From CAZCZR01 sp964503455 (lineage in GTDB: Bacteria > Bacillota > Clostridia > UBA1381): 48,385 nucleotides of DNA. The stretch spans positions 1 through 48,385 of the forward strand of contig CAZCZR010000005.1 of assembly GCA_964503455.1 (NCBI GenBank), written 5' to 3'. A program made the translations under genes and the position numbers. The notes below the pieces were generated by a model. It did no database searches. It was not told where the DNA came from and saw nothing but the letters and a program-made list of their open reading frames with translations. Positions 8,534 to 16,672 of the stretch are shown in pieces. Every line of letters begins with the position of its first letter. Within the stretch, counting starts at the first letter, position 1.

Positions 8534-8668
8534 TAGTAAAAAGAAAAAAAATTCTAACTTTTTTGCGCCTTGAATTGTTTACTATCACAAAAAAGCGGAT
8601 CGTGTCAGTCCTCTTTTTGACCGCCGCAATACATAATTGTGCCGAATTTTCCCGATAATGGCGGCAGC

Positions 8669-8695
8669 AAAAACGGGCGGAAAATATCCGCCCGT
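8669..8695 (-). terminator. Rho-independent terminator of htpG
   Basis: Minus strand: ACGGGCGGA (8695-8687), 5-base loop, TCCGCCCGT (8681-8673), then TTTT (8672-8669). 9 bp of perfect pairing, about 55 bases past the htpG stop. Confidence 0.88.
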
Positions 8696-8748
8696 ACATA
8701 ATAACAGAATTTAAATGCCATTTGTGCAAATTCCGACGTTTGCGCCGT

Positions 8749-10629
8749 TTACAGAACTTTGCCGAGGAGGCTGTTGCTTCTTTCAATAAATTTAGTCATT
8801 CTCTCCGGCGAAAGCGGACGATTGCTTATCATAGCCAAGTCGTATATGTGGTCGCATACAAGACGCGCAGTGTCGGCGTCAAGCTCCGAAAGCTTCTTTA
8901 CTATAGCGTTTTCGCTGTTGAGCGTTACGGTGTACTCGTCCTTGAACATATCCGCCATGCCTGCCATCTGCTGCCCGTAGGATTTATAGATCTCCTGCAT
9001 TCTTCTTGACTGTTCGCTCAGAGTGATGACTGCGGGGACGCTGTCGTTTTTAAGCGCCTTTACCTCTATCTTCGTATCTTCGGGGACGGAGGGTTTAAAC
9101 AGCTCTATAAGAGCATCGTAGTTGTTTTCTTTATCTTCGGGAGCGTCCGCAAGACCGGTTATCTCCGAATCAACGCGCCTGAAGGTTACGCCCTGTTCCT
9201 TCATCTCGATAAACGACATGAAGTGGTTGTCCATCATTGAAGGCAGAATAACGGCGTTGATGCCCTGTTCCTTGAACATATTTATATACTGCGACTGCTG
9301 CTTGATATCTGATACGTAGTATACCGTCTTTGACTCCTTGCCGTCAAGATATTCGTCAAGGGTGATATACTCATCGTTTATCGTTTTGTATATAAGTATA
9401 TTCTTTATCTTGTCATAGAACTTTTCATCGCGCAGGCAGCCGTACTTGATAAAGATGTTGATGTCCTCCCAATATTTGTTGTAGGCTTCACGGTCGTTTT
9501 TATAAATGCTCGTAAGCTTGTCGGCGATCTTCTTGGTTATATGCGCCGAGATCTTTTTTACCGTGCCGTCATTCTGCAAAAAGCTTCTCGAAACGTTCAG
9601 CGGCAGATCCGGACAGTCAAGCACACCCTTTAACAGAGTCAAAAACTCCGGCATTACCTCTTTTACGTTGTCCGCCACAAATACCTGATTATTGAACAGC
9701 TTTACCTGCCCCTCATTTATCGCGAACTCGGGGTTGATCTTGGGGAAGTACAGTATGCCCTTGAGGTTGAACGGGTAGTCCACATTCAGGTGTATCCAGA
9801 ATAAAGGCTCGTTAAAGTCCGAGAACACCTTTGTATAGAATTGCTTATACTCCTCATCCGTACACTCCGACGGCTTCTTCATCCACAAGGGATTGGTGTC
9901 GTTTACGGGCTTAGGCTCTTCCGGAGGGGTTTTATCCTCGCCCTTATCCTCGCCCTTATCGTCTTTCTTCTCGGCGTTTTCGGCGTTTTTCTTTTCCTCG
10001 TCCGCATCGACAAGGTATATACTTACAGGCATGAACGCACAGTACTTGTTAAGGATCTTTCTAAGCTCGAATATATCAAGAAATTCCTTGCTGTCATCCG
10101 AAATATGCAGAGTTATAGTGGTGCCGCGCGTCGTGCGCTCGCCATCGGACAGATCGTATTCCATGGTTCCGTCGCATACCCACTTCGCAGCCTTCGCTCC
10201 CGGAGCGTAGGACAGCGAATCGACCTCAACCGGCGATGAAACCATAAACGCCGAATAGAAGCCCAGTCCGAAATGACCGATTATCTGTGCGGCGTCACCC
10301 TCCTCGCCGCTGTACTTTTCCAAAAAATCCGCCGCGCCCGAGAAGGCTATGTCAGCGATATATTTAACTATCTCATCTCCCGTCATGCCGATGCCGTTGT
10401 CCGATACTGTGACAAGACCGGCTTCCTTGTACAAAGTCACCGTGACCCTGTAGTCGGGATCGTCCTCTATCTCAGCCTCGCCCAAGCTTACCATCTTCTT
10501 AAGCTTTGTCACCGCATCGCAGGCGTTTGACACAAGCTCTCTTAAAAATATGTCCTTATCCGAGTAAAGCCACTTCTTTATAATAGGGAACATATTTTCC
10601 GAATTTACCGAAATATTGCCCTTTGCCAT
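8749..10629 (-). CDS. htpG: Hsp90-family chaperone HtpG
   Basis: 626 residues, the length of bacterial Hsp90. The N-terminal GHKL ATPase shows ELVSNACDA, DNGIGM and GHFGLGFYSAFMV; the middle domain has PLNVSRSFLQND; the C-terminal dimerisation domain follows. No TPR-binding tail, as expected in bacteria. Between N and middle domains (about 210-240) is a charged linker rich in Lys, Glu and Asp, encoded partly by a 12-bp direct repeat (9935-9946 and 9947-9958), reminiscent of the eukaryotic charged linker and longer than in many bacterial HtpG. Start ATG 10629 has AGGAG 11 bases upstream. It is expressed alone, from a consensus promoter with a CIRCE element, so heat induction through HrcA is likely. 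Confidence 0.97.
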   Translation of the reverse strand: MAKGNISVNSENMFPIIKKWLYSDKDIFLRELVSNACDAVTKLKKMVSLGEAEIEDDPDYRVTVTLYKEAGLVTVSDNGIGMTGDEIVKYIADIAFSGAADFLEKYSGEEGDAAQIIGHFGLGFYSAFMVSSPVEVDSLSYAPGAKAAKWVCDGTMEYDLSDGERTTRGTTITLHISDDSKEFLDIFELRKILNKYCAFMPVSIYLVDADEEKKNAENAEKKDDKGEDKGEDKTPPEEPKPVNDTNPLWMKKPSECTDEEYKQFYTKVFSDFNEPLFWIHLNVDYPFNLKGILYFPKINPEFAINEGQVKLFNNQVFVADNVKEVMPEFLTLLKGVLDCPDLPLNVSRSFLQNDGTVKKISAHITKKIADKLTSIYKNDREAYNKYWEDINIFIKYGCLRDEKFYDKIKNILIYKTINDEYITLDEYLDGKESKTVYYVSDIKQQSQYINMFKEQGINAVILPSMMDNHFMSFIEMKEQGVTFRRVDSEITGLADAPEDKENNYDALIELFKPSVPEDTKIEVKALKNDSVPAVITLSEQSRRMQEIYKSYGQQMAGMADMFKDEYTVTLNSENAIVKKLSELDADTARLVCDHIYDLAMISNRPLSPERMTKFIERSNSLLGKVL

Positions 10630-10686
10630 TTAAAAACAACTCCTGTCTGAAATCGGGTATCCCCGTGATTATTAACTATAGATAAC

Positions 10687-10715
10687 ATTATAACCGCTTT
10701 TTAGAAAATTGTCAA
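10687..10715 (-). promoter_or_regulatory. Perfect sigma-A promoter of htpG
   Basis: Minus strand: TTGACA (10715-10710), 17-base spacer, TATAAT (10692-10687), an exact consensus match. A 9-bp inverted repeat, TAACCGCTT (10691-10699) and AAGCGGTTA (10714-10722) with 14 bases between, spans from the -10 to just above the -35. Confidence 0.92.
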
Positions 10716-10722
10716 GCGGTTA

Positions 10723-10749
10723 TCAGCACTCTTTACAGGTGAGTGCTAA
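10723..10749 (-). promoter_or_regulatory. CIRCE operator (HrcA site) upstream of htpG
   Basis: TCAGCACTC, nine bases, GAGTGCTAA: one mismatch from the CIRCE consensus TTAGCACTC-N9-GAGTGCTAA bound by the heat-shock repressor HrcA. It lies 7 bp upstream of the htpG -35 hexamer. Most CIRCE elements lie between promoter and start codon or overlap the start site, so this placement is unusual. Confidence 0.9.
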
Positions 10750-10785
10750 ATATTCACAGTTTGTTCATAATTAGAGGCGCGGGAG

Positions 10786-12993
10786 CTATTTGATTTTTTT
10801 CAGCTTGGCGAAAGCCGCCATAAGTATTTTTTTGCCGCAGGTATCGAAGCTTATCTCGACCTTCGCGTCATTTGCAAAGCGCTGAGAAGCGATAACGGTG
10901 CCGTCGCCGAATTTTTTGTGACGCACTCTGTCGCCGGGGGCGAAATCTATTTCCGCGCTTAATACGGCTGAGGTGCGCGAGGTGTTTTTGGCGGCCCTTT
11001 GTGTAGGGGAAAGACCGGCTGAAAAAGGCGCGTGGCGCGTAAAGGCGCTTTCATATCGCGGGCGGCGCTCCCCGCCGGTGACCTCTTTAAATTCATCGGG
11101 GATTTCTTTTAAGAATCTTGAAGGTCTGGTACTTTCCGATTTTCCGTAGAGCATCCGATATGAGGCTGTAAGCAGATAAAGCTCCTTTTTCGCGCGGGTA
11201 AACGCCACGTAGCACAGTCTGCGCTCCTCTTCAATATCCTCCTCGGTAGCGCTCATCCTCAGGCTTGGGAACAGACCGTCGTCAAGACCCGGTATAAATA
11301 CCCGGTTAAATTCAAGTCCCTTTGCCGAATGTACGGTCATCATAACGACACAGTCCTCGTTCTCGTCATATGAATCTATATCGGCGACCAAAGCGACGTT
11401 TTCCAAAAAGCCCGAAAGCTCGGCTTCTCCTGCCTCGCGCGCGGAGTAATCCTTTACAACGGAGATAAACTCGTTAAGATTCTCTATCCTTGTTTTTGAT
11501 TCTATGGTATCCTCCGCCGCAAGCGCGTCCATATAGCCGCTTTTCGTCATTACAAGAGCTACCAGATCCTCAAGACTCATACCCTCCGCCGCGCGTTCGC
11601 GTATTTCCTCTATCATGCGTACAAACACGCCGATCTTTGCTTCGGTGCGCGAAAGCTCTGGGTAATCTCCGGCATTGCACAATACATCGTAAATGCTCGA
11701 ATCCCTGTCAAGTGCTATCGCTTGAGCGCGGGCGATCGTGGCGTCGCCTATGCCGCGCTTCGGTTCGTTTATTATCCGCCTTAAGCTGAAATCGTCGTCG
11801 GGGTTAAGCACAAAGCGCAGATATGCCGTTATGTCCTTTATTTCTTTTCTGTCAAAAAAGCGCAGTCCGGCAAGAACACGGTAGGGGATCTGTTCTTTAA
11901 TGAAGATTTCTTCTATCACGCGGGACTGCGCGTTGGTGCGGTAGAGAACCGCGCAGTCGGAATAGAGGTTTCCGTCGGAGTGGCTCTTTTTTATCAGCTC
12001 CGCTATAACGGAGGCTTCCTCATGCTCATTAGAGGTGACGAAGCAGTGTACCTTATCCCCGTATCCGTTATCCGTCCAAAGACGCTTGTCTTTTCTGCCG
12101 CTGTTATGGAGTATGACGGAATTTGCGGCGGACAGAATGTTCTGTGTTGAACGGTAATTCTGTTCAAGCTTAACAACGAGAGCGTCGTCATGCTCTTCCT
12201 CAAAGTCGAGGATATTGCGGATGTTCGCTCCGCGGAATTTGTATATGCTCTGATCATCGTCGCCCACCACGCACAGATTCCGCTCGCCGCCCGAAATAAG
12301 GCTTATAAGCACATATTGAGCGTTGTTGGTGTCCTGATACTCGTCCACCATGACAAATCGGAACCGCCGCTGATAATGCTCAAGTATATCCGGATTTTCC
12401 GAAAGCAGCTTGACGGTATTCAGGATTATATCATCGAAGTCCATCGCGTTGCAGGCGCGCAGCTTGCGCTCGTATACGCGGTAAATCTCGCCTATCTTTA
12501 CCTTTCGGTATTCGCTGACGGTCTTTAAATATATCTCCGGCTCCAGAAGGTCATCCTTGATAGAGCTTATGGTGTGAAGCACCGATTTGGGCGAGAAAAG
12601 CTTTTCGTCTATGTTCAGCTCGCGTATTGCTTCTTTAACGGCTGTAAGAGAATCGCCGGAGTCGAAGATAACAAAATCCTTTGTGTAGCCTATATTTTCC
12701 GCGTGCCGTCTAAGGATGCGGACGCACAGGGAGTGGAAGGTGCTTATCCATACCCATGAGGCGGTGTCGCCGATGCGGTCCTCGACGCGCTGTTCCATTT
12801 CACGCGCCGCTTTGTTTGTGAAGGTGATCGCGAGTATATTGTACGGGTCTATACCCAGAGTGTCTATCATATAAGCTATGCGCTCGACAAGCACCGTGGT
12901 CTTTCCGCTGCCGGCGCCCGCAAGTATAAGGACGGGACCGTCGGTGGCGCGCACAGCCTTGAGCTGTTCGGGATTTAAGGTGTTAAGGCTCAT
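10786..12993 (-). CDS. pcrA: ATP-dependent DNA helicase PcrA (UvrD/Rep family)
   Basis: 735 residues, full length for PcrA, an SF1A 3'-5' helicase used in repair, replication restart and removal of RecA filaments. Motifs in order: Walker A AGAGSGKTT (Lys31), ITFTNKAAREM, Walker B DEYQDTN, VVGDDDQSIYKFRGA, QNYRS, TVHSAKGLEF and VAFTRAKKELYL. The C terminus ends with a Tudor-like module (PGDRVRHKKFGDGTVIAS) that in Bacillus PcrA binds RNA polymerase. It stands alone between its own promoter and htpG; I see no clear terminator behind it. Confidence 0.96.
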   Translation of the reverse strand: MSLNTLNPEQLKAVRATDGPVLILAGAGSGKTTVLVERIAYMIDTLGIDPYNILAITFTNKAAREMEQRVEDRIGDTASWVWISTFHSLCVRILRRHAENIGYTKDFVIFDSGDSLTAVKEAIRELNIDEKLFSPKSVLHTISSIKDDLLEPEIYLKTVSEYRKVKIGEIYRVYERKLRACNAMDFDDIILNTVKLLSENPDILEHYQRRFRFVMVDEYQDTNNAQYVLISLISGGERNLCVVGDDDQSIYKFRGANIRNILDFEEEHDDALVVKLEQNYRSTQNILSAANSVILHNSGRKDKRLWTDNGYGDKVHCFVTSNEHEEASVIAELIKKSHSDGNLYSDCAVLYRTNAQSRVIEEIFIKEQIPYRVLAGLRFFDRKEIKDITAYLRFVLNPDDDFSLRRIINEPKRGIGDATIARAQAIALDRDSSIYDVLCNAGDYPELSRTEAKIGVFVRMIEEIRERAAEGMSLEDLVALVMTKSGYMDALAAEDTIESKTRIENLNEFISVVKDYSAREAGEAELSGFLENVALVADIDSYDENEDCVVMMTVHSAKGLEFNRVFIPGLDDGLFPSLRMSATEEDIEEERRLCYVAFTRAKKELYLLTASYRMLYGKSESTRPSRFLKEIPDEFKEVTGGERRPRYESAFTRHAPFSAGLSPTQRAAKNTSRTSAVLSAEIDFAPGDRVRHKKFGDGTVIASQRFANDAKVEISFDTCGKKILMAAFAKLKKIK

Positions 12994-13025
12994 GAAAAAA
13001 AGTCCTTTCAGATAAATATATTTTC

Positions 13026-13054
13026 ATTGTATCACATTTGGCAGCCGATTTCCA
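13026..13054 (-). promoter_or_regulatory. Likely sigma-A promoter of pcrA
   Basis: Minus strand: TGGAAA (13054-13049), 17-base spacer, TACAAT (13031-13026) preceded by TGTGA. Two hexamer mismatches, so weaker than its neighbours. It backs onto the symporter promoter in an AT-rich 270-base intergenic stretch. Confidence 0.6.
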
Positions 13055-13103
13055 CTCTTTTTGAAAAAATATTAATTTTATACAAAAAAATTTAAAAAAC
13101 CTC

Positions 13104-13131
13104 TTTACAAATTTATAAAATGTGATATAAT
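13104..13131 (+). promoter_or_regulatory. Sigma-A promoter of the symporter/acyl-CoA synthetase operon
   Basis: TTTACA (13104-13109), 16-base spacer with TGTGA before the -10, TATAAT (13126-13131). Transcription should start near 13138, leaving a leader of about 130 bases before the symporter ATG. Confidence 0.8.
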
Positions 13132-13137
13132 AAAACA

Positions 13138-13266
13138 TGTAGTATTTCGCCAAGATAAAATCGCGGCGGAACTGTAGCAGGGACAAGATCCCGCGGTAGA
13201 GCGTTACAGACGGTATATCTAAAAGGCAAAAAATATTTTATTATCAGAACGGAAGGATGGAACAAT
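13138..13266 (+). ncRNA. Structured 5' leader of the sodium symporter, riboswitch-like, class unknown
   Basis: By eye the leader folds into TTTCGCC (13145-13151) pairing with GGCGGAA (13165-13171), then CTGTA (13172-13176) pairing with TACAG (13205-13209) around an inner GGGA/TCCC hairpin (13180-13192). An alternative pairing, CGCGG (13162-13166) with CCGCG (13191-13195), would disrupt both and cross the second stem. GC content jumps relative to flanking DNA. No T-tract terminator is present, so control, if any, would act on translation. The class is not recognised; the downstream sodium symporter makes the Na+-I (DUF1646) riboswitch the first one to test. Confidence 0.45.
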
Positions 13267-14832
13267 ATGGAAACAAATCTTGCTCAAACACAAGCGGTAA
13301 CTATTGTTGCGCTTGTTATTTTTGCGCTTGCGATGATATTGATAGGAATTATAAGCTCGCGCAGAACAAAGACTATCGACGGATTTTTACTCGGAAACAG
13401 AAGCATAGGCGCGTGGGTGTCGGCGTTCGCTTACGGAACCTCGTATTTCTCGGCCGTTGTGTTTGTCGGCTATGCCGGTCAGCACGGCTGGAATATCGGT
13501 ATCGGCGCCATATGGATTGGCATAGGAAACGCGGTTTTGGGATGCCTTTTGGCGTGGCAGCTGCTTGCAAAGCGTACCAGAACCATGACTCACTCGCTTT
13601 CCGTAAAGACAATGCCCGAATTTTTTGAGGCACGCTACGACTCAAAGGCCCTCAAGATATTTGCGGCTGTCATCATATTTGTATTCTTGGTACCCTACAG
13701 CGCCGCTGTATACAAGGGTCTCGGATCGATGTTCACATCGGTATTCCCGAATGTTTCTACCAATATATGGATGCTTGTTATAGCTGTGCTGACGGCGGCA
13801 TATCTTGTGCTGGGCGGCTATGTGGCGACTGCTTACACGGATTTTGTGCAGGGGCTTATCATGATCGTCGGCGTGTTCGCCATGGTTATAGCTATCACAA
13901 ACTCGCCCAATGTCGGCGGCTTCGGCGGATTTTTTGAAAATCTTAAAAATATACCCGATAACGGCGACGGCATAACGGGCGCTCAGCTGACGAGCTGGTT
14001 CGGCGGCAGCAGCTTCAAGTTCCTGTGCGTGAATATCATGCTCACGTCATTCGGCACATGGGGACTCCCTCAAATGGTATCGAAGTATTACGCGATAAAG
14101 GATGTAAAGTCGATAAAGCAGGCAAAGATAATATCTACCGTGTTCGCGCTTATAATCGGCTGCGGCGCGTATTACATAGGCTCGCTTTCAAGACTTGTCT
14201 TAAACAACAATCTTCCCGCCGGAGGAGTTGACTCCGTTATCCCCGAAACGCTTATAGCGGCTTTGGGAACATCGAATATTGTGACTACGATTATATTCGC
14301 CGTTATACTTATACTTCTTTTATCGGCTTCGATGTCAACTCTTTCATCAATAGTGCTGGCGTCGTCATCGGCGATAAGCGTTGACCTTATACCGGCTGTC
14401 AGGAAGGATTATAAGCCGAAGAATCAGATGATTATAACAAGAGGACTGTGCCTTTTGTTCGTGGCGCTTTCATACGTGTTCGCAACGACGAATATCACTA
14501 TAATAGTAAACATCATGTCTTTCAGCTGGGGCGTTATTTCCGGCTGCTTCATAGGCCCGTACATATGGGGTATCTACTCAAAGAAGGTTACAAAAGCAGG
14601 CTCATGGGCGGGCATGATATGCGGATTTGCCACTGTGGCTGTTACGACTGTAGTGCTTACGTGCATGAACCTTGACGCGGGCAGCATAGGCGCGGCGTTC
14701 AAGATAGCGGCAAAGAAAGCTCCTGAAATGGGTGTGGCTGCTATGGCGGTATCTGTAGCGGTAGTGCCTGTTGTATCGGCTTTCACAAAGAAATTTGACG
14801 ATAAATTTGTAAAAAGCGTGTTTACAGCATAA
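13267..14832 (+). CDS. Sodium:solute symporter (SSS family)
   Basis: 521 residues, almost entirely hydrophobic with about 13 membrane helices, as in PutP/PanF-type carriers. Family features include the second-helix region DGFLLGNRSIGAWVSAFAYGTSYFSAVVF, the third-helix GNAVLGCLLAWQLLAKRTR, and SASMSTLSSIVLASSSAISVDL, which corresponds to the conserved Na2-site helix with paired Ser/Thr. Substrate cannot be read from sequence. The co-transcribed acyl-CoA synthetase (34 bases downstream) suggests a carboxylate or short fatty acid rather than proline or sugar. GGAAGG lies 10 bases before the ATG. Confidence 0.9.
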   Translation: METNLAQTQAVTIVALVIFALAMILIGIISSRRTKTIDGFLLGNRSIGAWVSAFAYGTSYFSAVVFVGYAGQHGWNIGIGAIWIGIGNAVLGCLLAWQLLAKRTRTMTHSLSVKTMPEFFEARYDSKALKIFAAVIIFVFLVPYSAAVYKGLGSMFTSVFPNVSTNIWMLVIAVLTAAYLVLGGYVATAYTDFVQGLIMIVGVFAMVIAITNSPNVGGFGGFFENLKNIPDNGDGITGAQLTSWFGGSSFKFLCVNIMLTSFGTWGLPQMVSKYYAIKDVKSIKQAKIISTVFALIIGCGAYYIGSLSRLVLNNNLPAGGVDSVIPETLIAALGTSNIVTTIIFAVILILLLSASMSTLSSIVLASSSAISVDLIPAVRKDYKPKNQMIITRGLCLLFVALSYVFATTNITIIVNIMSFSWGVISGCFIGPYIWGIYSKKVTKAGSWAGMICGFATVAVTTVVLTCMNLDAGSIGAAFKIAAKKAPEMGVAAMAVSVAVVPVVSAFTKKFDDKFVKSVFTA

Positions 14833-14866
14833 ACATACGGAATTGGATAACGAGAGGATGAAATAA

Positions 14867-16501
14867 ATGCCGATTACGGAATTACTGGACAGAAACGCGA
14901 GGCTATACGGGGACGAAACGGCTCTGATCGAGATCAACCCCAAGGTAATGGAGCATACGCGGATGACGTGGAAGGAGTACTCGCTCATAGAAACAAACCC
15001 CATGCTTTGCGGAAGAACAGAGATAACATGGAGGGATTTTGACAAAAGAGCCAACCGGTTTGCGAATCTGCTGCTGTCAAGAGGGATAAAAAAGGGCGAC
15101 AAGGTGGCGATACTGCTTATGAACTGCCTTGAGTGGCTGCCGATATATTTCGGCGTGCTTAAAGCGGGCGCGATAGCTGTGCCGCTAAACTACAGATATA
15201 CCGCCGAGGAGATCAGATACTGTGTCGGACTTTCCGACGCGGACGTGCTGGTGTTCGGCCCCGAATTTATAGGCAGAGTCGAGGAGATCTGCGACAAAAT
15301 GCCAAAGGTGAAGCAGATATTCTATGTGGGCGCCAACTGCCCGACATTTGCGGAGAGCTATGACTACCTTGTAAAATTTGCCAGAAGCATTGCTCCCGAC
15401 GTAACTATAACGGACGATGATCATGCGGCGATTTATTTTTCTTCGGGAACCACAGGCTTCCCCAAGGCGATACTTCACGCGCACCGAAGCCTTGTCCATG
15501 CTGCCGTTGTGGAGCAGAAGCACCACGGACAGACGAGAGATGACACCTTCCTGTGCATACCGCCGCTGTATCATACTGGCGCGAAGATGCATTGGATGGG
15601 CAGTCTTATGTCGGGATCAAAGGCTGTGATTCTAAAGGGCGTAAAGCCGGAGTGGATACTTAGAGCCGTAAGCGAGGAGCATTGTACGATAGTATGGCTG
15701 CTCGTGCCGTGGGCGCAGGATATACTCGACGCTATAGAGCGCGGCGACATAAATCTTGACGATTATAATCTTAGTCAGTGGAGGCTTATGCATATAGGCG
15801 CTCAGCCTGTTCCGCCGTCGCTTATAAAAAGGTGGAAGAAGTATTTCCCGAATCATGAATATGACACAAATTACGGACTCAGCGAGTCGATAGGTCCCGG
15901 CTGTGTGCATCTCGGTGTGGAGAATATACATAAAGTGGGAGCTATAGGGATCCCCGGCTACGGCTGGGAAGCTAAGATCGTTGATCCCGAAGGGAACACG
16001 GTCAAGCGCGGCGAAGTCGGCGAGCTGGCTGTCAAGGGCCCCGGCGTTATGCTTTGCTACTATAACGATCCCAAGTCCACGGAGGAGGTCTTAAAGGGCG
16101 ACTGGCTTATGACGGGAGATATGGCTCAAGAGGACGGGGATGGCTTTATTTACCTTGTTGACAGGGCTAAAGACGTTATCATTTCCGGCGGAGAAAATCT
16201 GTATCCGGTGCAGATAGAGGATTTTTTAAGAAAGAACGATCATATAAACGATGTTGCCGTTATCGGTCTGCCCGATCCGAGATTGGGCGAGATAGCCGCC
16301 GCGATAATACAGCTTAAAGAGGGTCACGTCTGTACGGAGGAGGAGATCATGGACTTCTGTCAGGAGCTGCCCAGATATAAGCGCCCGAAGAAGATAATCT
16401 TCGCGGATGTTCCGAGAAACGCCACCGGCAAGATAGAAAAACCGAAGCTTAGGCAGATCTATTGCGGCGAAAGCGTTGTCAAAAAGCAGATAGAAAACTG
16501 A
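14867..16501 (+). CDS. AMP-forming acyl-CoA synthetase (ANL superfamily), substrate unknown
   Basis: 544-residue member of the adenylate-forming family that activates a carboxylic acid to an acyl-AMP and then a CoA thioester. Core motifs: P-loop A3 FSSGTTGFPK, A5 YGLSE, A7 TGDMAQ, A8 hinge VDRAKDVIISGGENLYP, and A10 NATGKIEKPKLRQ with the catalytic Lys. The N terminus has two similar strings, RMTWKEYSLIETNP and EITWRDFDKRANRF, separated by 19 residues. It follows the symporter in one transcript that ends at the 16544-16584 terminator, suggesting import followed by trapping as a CoA ester. AGAGGATG precedes the ATG. Confidence 0.88.
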   Translation: MPITELLDRNARLYGDETALIEINPKVMEHTRMTWKEYSLIETNPMLCGRTEITWRDFDKRANRFANLLLSRGIKKGDKVAILLMNCLEWLPIYFGVLKAGAIAVPLNYRYTAEEIRYCVGLSDADVLVFGPEFIGRVEEICDKMPKVKQIFYVGANCPTFAESYDYLVKFARSIAPDVTITDDDHAAIYFSSGTTGFPKAILHAHRSLVHAAVVEQKHHGQTRDDTFLCIPPLYHTGAKMHWMGSLMSGSKAVILKGVKPEWILRAVSEEHCTIVWLLVPWAQDILDAIERGDINLDDYNLSQWRLMHIGAQPVPPSLIKRWKKYFPNHEYDTNYGLSESIGPGCVHLGVENIHKVGAIGIPGYGWEAKIVDPEGNTVKRGEVGELAVKGPGVMLCYYNDPKSTEEVLKGDWLMTGDMAQEDGDGFIYLVDRAKDVIISGGENLYPVQIEDFLRKNDHINDVAVIGLPDPRLGEIAAAIIQLKEGHVCTEEEIMDFCQELPRYKRPKKIIFADVPRNATGKIEKPKLRQIYCGESVVKKQIEN

Positions 16502-16543
16502 GAAAAAAACGGTATAGCCGTAAAATAAACAGCATATAAGAAT

Positions 16544-16584
16544 ACCCTCCGCAAGCCGGTAACGGTTTTACGGAGGGTGTTTTT
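16544..16584 (+). terminator. Rho-independent terminator of the symporter/CoA-ligase operon
   Basis: ACCCTCCG (16544-16551) pairs with CGGAGGGT (16571-16578); the loop contains a CCG/CGG sub-hairpin. Then G and five T (16580-16584). It lies 42 bases past the stop codon. Confidence 0.85.
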
Positions 16585-16641
16585 GTGTGTTTAGCGCGCG
16601 GGAATATATGCGCTTGCAATATATGTTCGAAACAGTCCGTC

Positions 16642-16672
16642 AAAAATTTCGCGGATATAAAAATATCCCGCG
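16642..16672 (-). terminator. Terminator of the stand-alone RNA
   Basis: Minus strand: CGCGGGATAT (16672-16663), 4-base loop, ATATCCGCG (16658-16650), AAA, then TTTTT (16646-16642). One unpaired G in the 5' arm. Its 5' arm can instead pair with 16850-16843. Confidence 0.7.

Noticed and set aside
8520..8786. 88-codon minus-strand open frame overlapping the end of htpG
   Set aside because: It runs through the htpG terminator and the next promoter and has a low-complexity, basic composition.
9935..9958. 12-bp tandem repeat in htpG
   Set aside because: It simply codes the repeated GEDK-type linker and needs no separate explanation.
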